DNA from: Marinobacterium iners
Lineage (GTDB): Bacteria > Pseudomonadota > Gammaproteobacteria > Pseudomonadales > Balneatricaceae
Direction: 5' to 3'
Length of the DNA: 64,000 nucleotides
NCBI RefSeq assembly: GCF_017310015.1
Contig: NZ_CP022297.1
Span: 3,720,001 to 3,784,000, forward strand
Every line of letters begins with the position of its first letter. The stretch's first letter is position 1. The position numbers were made by a program, and so were the translations under genes. The notes beneath the pieces were generated by a model. The model saw nothing but the letters and a program-made list of their open reading frames with translations. It made no database searches and was not told the origin of the DNA. This document shows, in pieces, positions 60,115-64,000 of the stretch.

Positions 60115-62445
60115 TCAGGCCGCAGCCGCTCGGTTCTCACGCAGCACTCTGGCGGCATCCACCATGTTCTGCAGTGCCGGGATTACCTCACTCCACTGGC
60201 GGGTTTTCAGGCCACAGTCCGGGTTCACCCAGAGGCGTTCTGCCGGGATGCGCTGCGCCGCGAGACGCATCAGTTTCACCATCTGCTCCACCGACGGGAT
60301 GTTGGGGCTGTGGATATCATATACGCCCGGGCCGATCTCGTTGGGGTAGTGGAATTCGTCGAACACATCCAGCAGCTCCATGTCGGAACGGGAGGTCTCG
60401 ATGGTGATCACGTCCGCATCCATGTGCGCGATCGCCTCGATGATGTCGTTGAACTCCGAATAGCACATGTGGGTATGAATTTGAGTGCTGTCCGACACAC
60501 CGTTGGCACTGATGCGGAACGACTCCACCGCCCAGTTCAGATACTCGGCCCATTGGCTGCGGCGCAGTGGCAAGCCTTCACGCAGCGCAGCTTCATCGAT
60601 CTGAATGATATCGATACCGGCACGCTCCAGGTCCTGCACTTCCTCACGGATCGCCAGCGCCAGCTGGTAACAGCTGAGTGAGCGCGGCTGATCATCACGC
60701 ACGAAGGACCAGTTGAGAATGGTCACCGGGCCGGTCAGCATGCCCTTCATCTTTTTATCCGTCAGTGACTGGGCATATTTGATCCACTCCACGGTCATCG
60801 CCTTCGGGCGGCTGATATCACCGAACAGGATCGGCGGCTTGACGCAGCGGGAGCCGTAGGACTGCACCCAGCCGAACTGGCTGAAGGCATAGCCGTCGAG
60901 CTGCTCACCGAAGTACTCCACCATGTCGTTGCGCTCAGCTTCACCGTGTACCAGCACGTCCAGCCCCAGAGCCTCCTGCTGTTTGACGGCAAATTTGATC
61001 TCCTGCTGCATGCGGACTGTATAGTCTCCAGCATCCAGCTCACCCTTCCTGAACGCCAACCGCGCCTGGCGGATCTCCTGCGTTTGCGGGAAGGAACCGA
61101 TGGTAGTGGTCGGGTACAGCGGCAGGTTCAGCGTCTGGCGCTGCAGTGCTGCCCGCTGCGGATAGGCACTCTTGCGCTTGCCCAGGCCCGGATCGATGGC
61201 GGCAACGGCGTTCTGTACCTTGGGGTTGTGCACCCGCGGTGAGGTACGGCGGCTGTTCAGCGCTGCGAGATTCTCGGCCAGCTCAGCGGCAACAGATGCC
61301 CGACCATTGTTCAATGCGCTGTGGATAACCCAAATTTCATCCAGCTTCTGTTGCGCAAAGGCCAGCCAGGAACGAATCTCGGCATCCAGCTTTTGTTCGC
61401 TCGCAAGATCCACCGGCACATGCAACAGCGAGCAGGACGGTGCGATCCAGAGGCGACTCCCCAGCCTTGCCGCCACGGGTTCCAGCCAGTCCAACAATGC
61501 ACTCAGATCGGTTTTCCAGATATTACGACCATTGACCACACCCAATGACAGCACCTTATCCGTGCTCAGCTGCTCGATCACCGGCTCGACTTCATCGCGG
61601 GCATTGACCGCATCCAGGTGCAGTCCATCAACCGGCAGGCTGCAGGCCAGCGCCAGATTTTCTTTCAATTGACCGAAATAGGTGGTCAGCAGCAGCTTCA
61701 CGCCCGTGTTGGTCAGCGCCCCATAAGCGGTGCGGAACGCCTCCTGCCATTGCGGTGCCAGCTCAGTGACCAGTGTCGGCTCATCGATCTGCACCCACTC
61801 GATGCCCTTCTCGGCCAGCAGTCCAAGCAGTTCGGCATAAACCGGCAACAGCTGCGCCAGCAGGCTCAGCGGATCGGTTGCGTCCTTGCTCTTGCCCAGC
61901 AACAGATAGGTCACCGGACCGATTAGCACCGGCTTGGCGTTGTGACCCAGTGCCTGAGCTTCTTCAATCTGCGCCAGCAGGCGACTCGGGTTCAGGCTGA
62001 AGCGGGTCTCGGCGCTGAACTCCGGCACGATGTAGTGGTAGTTGGTATCGAACCACTTGGTCATCTCGCCAGCGTGGACACAGTTGCAGCCGCTGTCGTT
62101 GGCGGAGCGCCCGCGGGCGACACGAAAATACTGATCCAGTTCCGAGCCTTGCAGCCCCTGCACTCGGGCCGGCAGGTTGCCGAGGGTAAAGCTCAGATCC
62201 AGTACCTGATCGTAGAGGGAAAAATCCCCCACCGGGATCAAATCGAGTCCCGCCTGACGCTTCCAGTTCTGCGCCCGCAGCTCTGAGGCGGTTTGCAGCA
62301 GCTCGGATTCGCTTTTCTCGCCTTTCCAAAAGGCTTCCTGGGCAAATTTGAGTTCGCGCCGTGCGCCGATGCGCGGAAAACCCAAGTTGTGTAAACGGCT
62401 TTTTGTCTGTGGCTGAAGGCTTTTGTTTTGTCGCTGAAGGCTCAT
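60115..62445 (-). CDS. metE: Cobalamin-independent methionine synthase
   Basis: A 776-aa enzyme that transfers a methyl group from methyltetrahydrofolate triglutamate to homocysteine. It has the N-terminal LGFPRIGARRELKFAQEAFW and the C-terminal zinc-binding residues in IHTHMCYSEFNDI and WVNPDCGLKTRQW. The ATG at 62445 has GGAG 8 bases upstream; 62457 is less likely. It is divergent from metR, its usual activator. Presence of the B12-free enzyme means methionine synthesis does not depend on the salvage cluster in this window. Confidence 0.93.
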   Translation of the reverse strand: MSLQRQNKSLQPQTKSRLHNLGFPRIGARRELKFAQEAFWKGEKSESELLQTASELRAQNWKRQAGLDLIPVGDFSLYDQVLDLSFTLGNLPARVQGLQGSELDQYFRVARGRSANDSGCNCVHAGEMTKWFDTNYHYIVPEFSAETRFSLNPSRLLAQIEEAQALGHNAKPVLIGPVTYLLLGKSKDATDPLSLLAQLLPVYAELLGLLAEKGIEWVQIDEPTLVTELAPQWQEAFRTAYGALTNTGVKLLLTTYFGQLKENLALACSLPVDGLHLDAVNARDEVEPVIEQLSTDKVLSLGVVNGRNIWKTDLSALLDWLEPVAARLGSRLWIAPSCSLLHVPVDLASEQKLDAEIRSWLAFAQQKLDEIWVIHSALNNGRASVAAELAENLAALNSRRTSPRVHNPKVQNAVAAIDPGLGKRKSAYPQRAALQRQTLNLPLYPTTTIGSFPQTQEIRQARLAFRKGELDAGDYTVRMQQEIKFAVKQQEALGLDVLVHGEAERNDMVEYFGEQLDGYAFSQFGWVQSYGSRCVKPPILFGDISRPKAMTVEWIKYAQSLTDKKMKGMLTGPVTILNWSFVRDDQPRSLSCYQLALAIREEVQDLERAGIDIIQIDEAALREGLPLRRSQWAEYLNWAVESFRISANGVSDSTQIHTHMCYSEFNDIIEAIAHMDADVITIETSRSDMELLDVFDEFHYPNEIGPGVYDIHSPNIPSVEQMVKLMRLAAQRIPAERLWVNPDCGLKTRQWSEVIPALQNMVDAARVLRENRAAAA

Positions 62446-62491
62446 AACACTCTCCAAAATTCAATTCGGAGTCGATGCTAGCCCTTATGAA

Positions 62492-62520
62492 TGATGAAAA
62501 ATAATGGCATTATCTCATCA
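62492..62520. promoter_or_regulatory. Dyad in the metE-metR gap, likely MetR site
   Basis: ATAATG-G-CATTAT (62501-62513) nested within GATGA...TCATC, between the divergent metE and metR genes. LysR-type regulators bind such interrupted dyads. It does not match the enterobacterial MetR consensus TGAA-N5-TTCA closely. Confidence 0.5.
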
Positions 62521-62547
62521 ACACATTAATTATGATCATGGATTAAC

Positions 62548-63444
62548 ATGCTTGACCGCCACCACCTGATGATACTGCGTGCCGTGGACCAACAAGGTTC
62601 GCTGACTGCCGCCGCCGATACCCTGTGCCTCACCCAATCCGCCCTGAGTCATTCAGTACGCAAACTGGAGCAGCAGCTGGGTACCCCCGTGTGGCAGAAG
62701 GAAGGTCGTCGCCTGCGCCTGACTCAGGCCGGCCGCTATCTGCTGCGACTGGCGGAGCGGCTGCTGCCTCAGTTCGAGCACGCCGAAGCGGTGATGCAGC
62801 AGTTTGCCAGTGGCGAGCGCGGCACTCTGCGCATCGGCATGGAGTGCCATCCCTGCTACCAGTGGCTGTTGAAGATAGTGAACCCTTACTTGCAGCAGTG
62901 GCCCGGTGTCGATGTAGATGTGCGGCAGAAATTTCAGTTTGGCGGCATGGGCGCCCTGTATGGCCACGAGATCGACCTGCTGGTCACGCCTGACCCGCTG
63001 CACCGTAGTGGCCTCGTCTTCGAGCCGGTTTTCGATTACGAACAGGTGCTGGTGGTGGGTCCTGAGCACCCACTGTACGGGCAACCTCAGGTTGAACCGA
63101 AACAGCTGCTCAACGACACTCTGATCACCTACCCGGTTGAGCCGGAACGGCTGGATATTTTCAACAGCTTTCTGACCCCGGCAGGTTGTGCACCGCGCCG
63201 CCACAAGCAGATCGAGACCACCGACATCATGCTGCAGATGGTAGCTGCCGGGCGTGGTGTCGCAGCACTGCCGCGCTGGCTGGTCAGTGAGTACCAACAA
63301 AGGCTGCCGCTGCACCCGCTACAATTGGGAAAATCAGGCGTCGCCAAACAGATTTTCCTTGGTCTACGTAAAGAGGATGTGGAGACTGACTACCTGAACG
63401 CCTTTGTCGAACTGGCACGCCAGTATAATCAGCCACCAACGTAA
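62548..63444 (+). CDS. metR: LysR-type regulator MetR
   Basis: A 298-aa LysR regulator: HTH (about residues 1-60; LRAVDQQGSLTAAADTLCLT) and effector domain (about 90-290), including LRIGMECHPCYQWLLKIVNP, the homocysteine-sensing region of MetR. It is divergent from metE, the classic arrangement in which MetR activates metE when homocysteine accumulates. Confidence 0.9.
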   Translation: MLDRHHLMILRAVDQQGSLTAAADTLCLTQSALSHSVRKLEQQLGTPVWQKEGRRLRLTQAGRYLLRLAERLLPQFEHAEAVMQQFASGERGTLRIGMECHPCYQWLLKIVNPYLQQWPGVDVDVRQKFQFGGMGALYGHEIDLLVTPDPLHRSGLVFEPVFDYEQVLVVGPEHPLYGQPQVEPKQLLNDTLITYPVEPERLDIFNSFLTPAGCAPRRHKQIETTDIMLQMVAAGRGVAALPRWLVSEYQQRLPLHPLQLGKSGVAKQIFLGLRKEDVETDYLNAFVELARQYNQPPT

Positions 63445-63466
63445 AACCTCAAACAACAAACTCTGA

Positions 63467-64000
63467 TTAGTCACCCAACAGGTGTATCAGCCCCCACCCC
63501 AGAGTAGCGCGCCAGTGGAAGTAGTCATGGCCAGCGCTGAACTCTTCCAGTTTCACCGGATAGCCTTTTATCTGCAGGATCTGCTCCAGCTGGCGGTTGG
63601 CATTGAGAATACCGCTTTCGCCAAAGTCGGTCTCGAAACGGCCGGCACTGAGGTAGAAGCGGATGGGCAAGCATTCAGACTTGGCCAGCTGCGCATTGAG
63701 CCATTCAGGACGTTCCGCATCCGCCGGGCTCCACCAGAACGACCCTGACTGGCTCAGCACCAGACCAAAGTGTTGTGGATAACGATAGGCCGTGCAGGCA
63801 GATGCCAAGCCACCGAAACTGGCACCGGCCAAGAGGGTTTTATCCCCAGAGAAACGCAAACCGGTTTTATCCACAACAAAGGGCAGCAGCTCTTCTGCCA
63901 TGAAGTCAGCAAAGTCTGCGTTGCAGGGCAGCTCCGTACGCCGTGCTGCACGACTGGGGTTGCTGACAAAAACCGCTGCCGTGGGCGGTATCTGACCCGA
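63467..64000 (-). CDS. Esterase family alpha/beta hydrolase, C-terminal part
   Basis: The last 177 codons of a putative esterase (Fes/IroE or esterase D class), open to the window edge as IPPTAAVFVSNPSRAARRTE. The nucleophile elbow is LLAGASFGGLASA and the catalytic histidine is in FSAGHDYFHWRATLGWGL. Enterochelin esterases share this layout and would match the siderophore genes, but general esterases cannot be excluded. It converges with metR with a 22-base gap. Confidence 0.8.
   Translation of the reverse strand, partial: SGQIPPTAAVFVSNPSRAARRTELPCNADFADFMAEELLPFVVDKTGLRFSGDKTLLAGASFGGLASACTAYRYPQHFGLVLSQSGSFWWSPADAERPEWLNAQLAKSECLPIRFYLSAGRFETDFGESGILNANRQLEQILQIKGYPVKLEEFSAGHDYFHWRATLGWGLIHLLGD

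Noticed and set aside
60115..62547. B12 riboswitch upstream of metE
   Set aside because: The gap before metE lacks the conserved B12 box elements seen upstream of btuB; only a LysR-type dyad is visible.

Overview
The window reads as chromosomal DNA of a moderately GC-rich marine gammaproteobacterium, most likely Oceanospirillales or Alteromonadales-like. This is inferred from gene content (TRAP transporter, AcuI/AcuR acrylate pair, GbsR-type regulator, ethanolamine ammonia-lyase, B12 salvage, c-di-GMP enzymes, TonB receptors), not from a marker gene. No rRNA, tRNA or CRISPR array was seen. Coding density is high, with many 4-nt ATGA overlaps.

Layout. 1-2127: 5' part of a TRAP transporter (dctQM-like) divergent from an RpiR regulator, with two identical dyads between them. 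2257-4909: YadGH-like ABC exporter and an aldo/keto reductase. 5152-14426: five-gene operon of circularly permuted ATP-grasp, alpha-E and transglutaminase-like proteins, built as two modules; this is the best candidate for an uncharacterised biosynthetic or peptide-modifying system. 14442-18725: PNPOx-like protein divergent from a MocR/PdxR regulator, then a ThDP enzyme. 18881-22542: siderophore receptor, PepSY reductase-like protein and an easily missed 56-aa membrane protein. 22589-27860: DUF3422 protein, AcuR, two unknown membrane proteins, and an acuI-peroxidase-like operon sharing an operator motif with acuR. 27952-30336: GbsR-type regulator bracketed by two identical operators, then an SDR-DoxX fusion and a DUF2269-like protein.

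30353-38530: ethanolamine region (eutC, eutB, class III aminotransferase, kinase remnant). It is cut by an IS5-family element whose transposase is itself interrupted by a group II intron. The genes on both sides of the element are truncated at its ends and there is no target duplication, so a deletion has probably removed the operon's native promoter and the N-terminus of its regulator. 38567-42410: two c-di-GMP enzymes. 42467-51640: B12 uptake and salvage cluster (btuB-F-C-D, adenosyltransferase, patatin, cobU-T-C-S) behind a cobalamin riboswitch; it would supply the cofactor for EutBC. 51746-51938: between btuB and a FecA-like receptor lie a Fur-box-overlapping promoter and an intrinsic terminator with no gene between them, a candidate small RNA.

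54314-64000: DODA-type dioxygenase, an unknown protein, a CPA1 antiporter gene split by an IS1182-type element with a clean CTAG duplication, a gamma-glutamylcyclotransferase-like protein, a lipocalin, metE/metR and a partial esterase. MetE needs no B12, so the salvage pathway's visible client here is ethanolamine ammonia-lyase.
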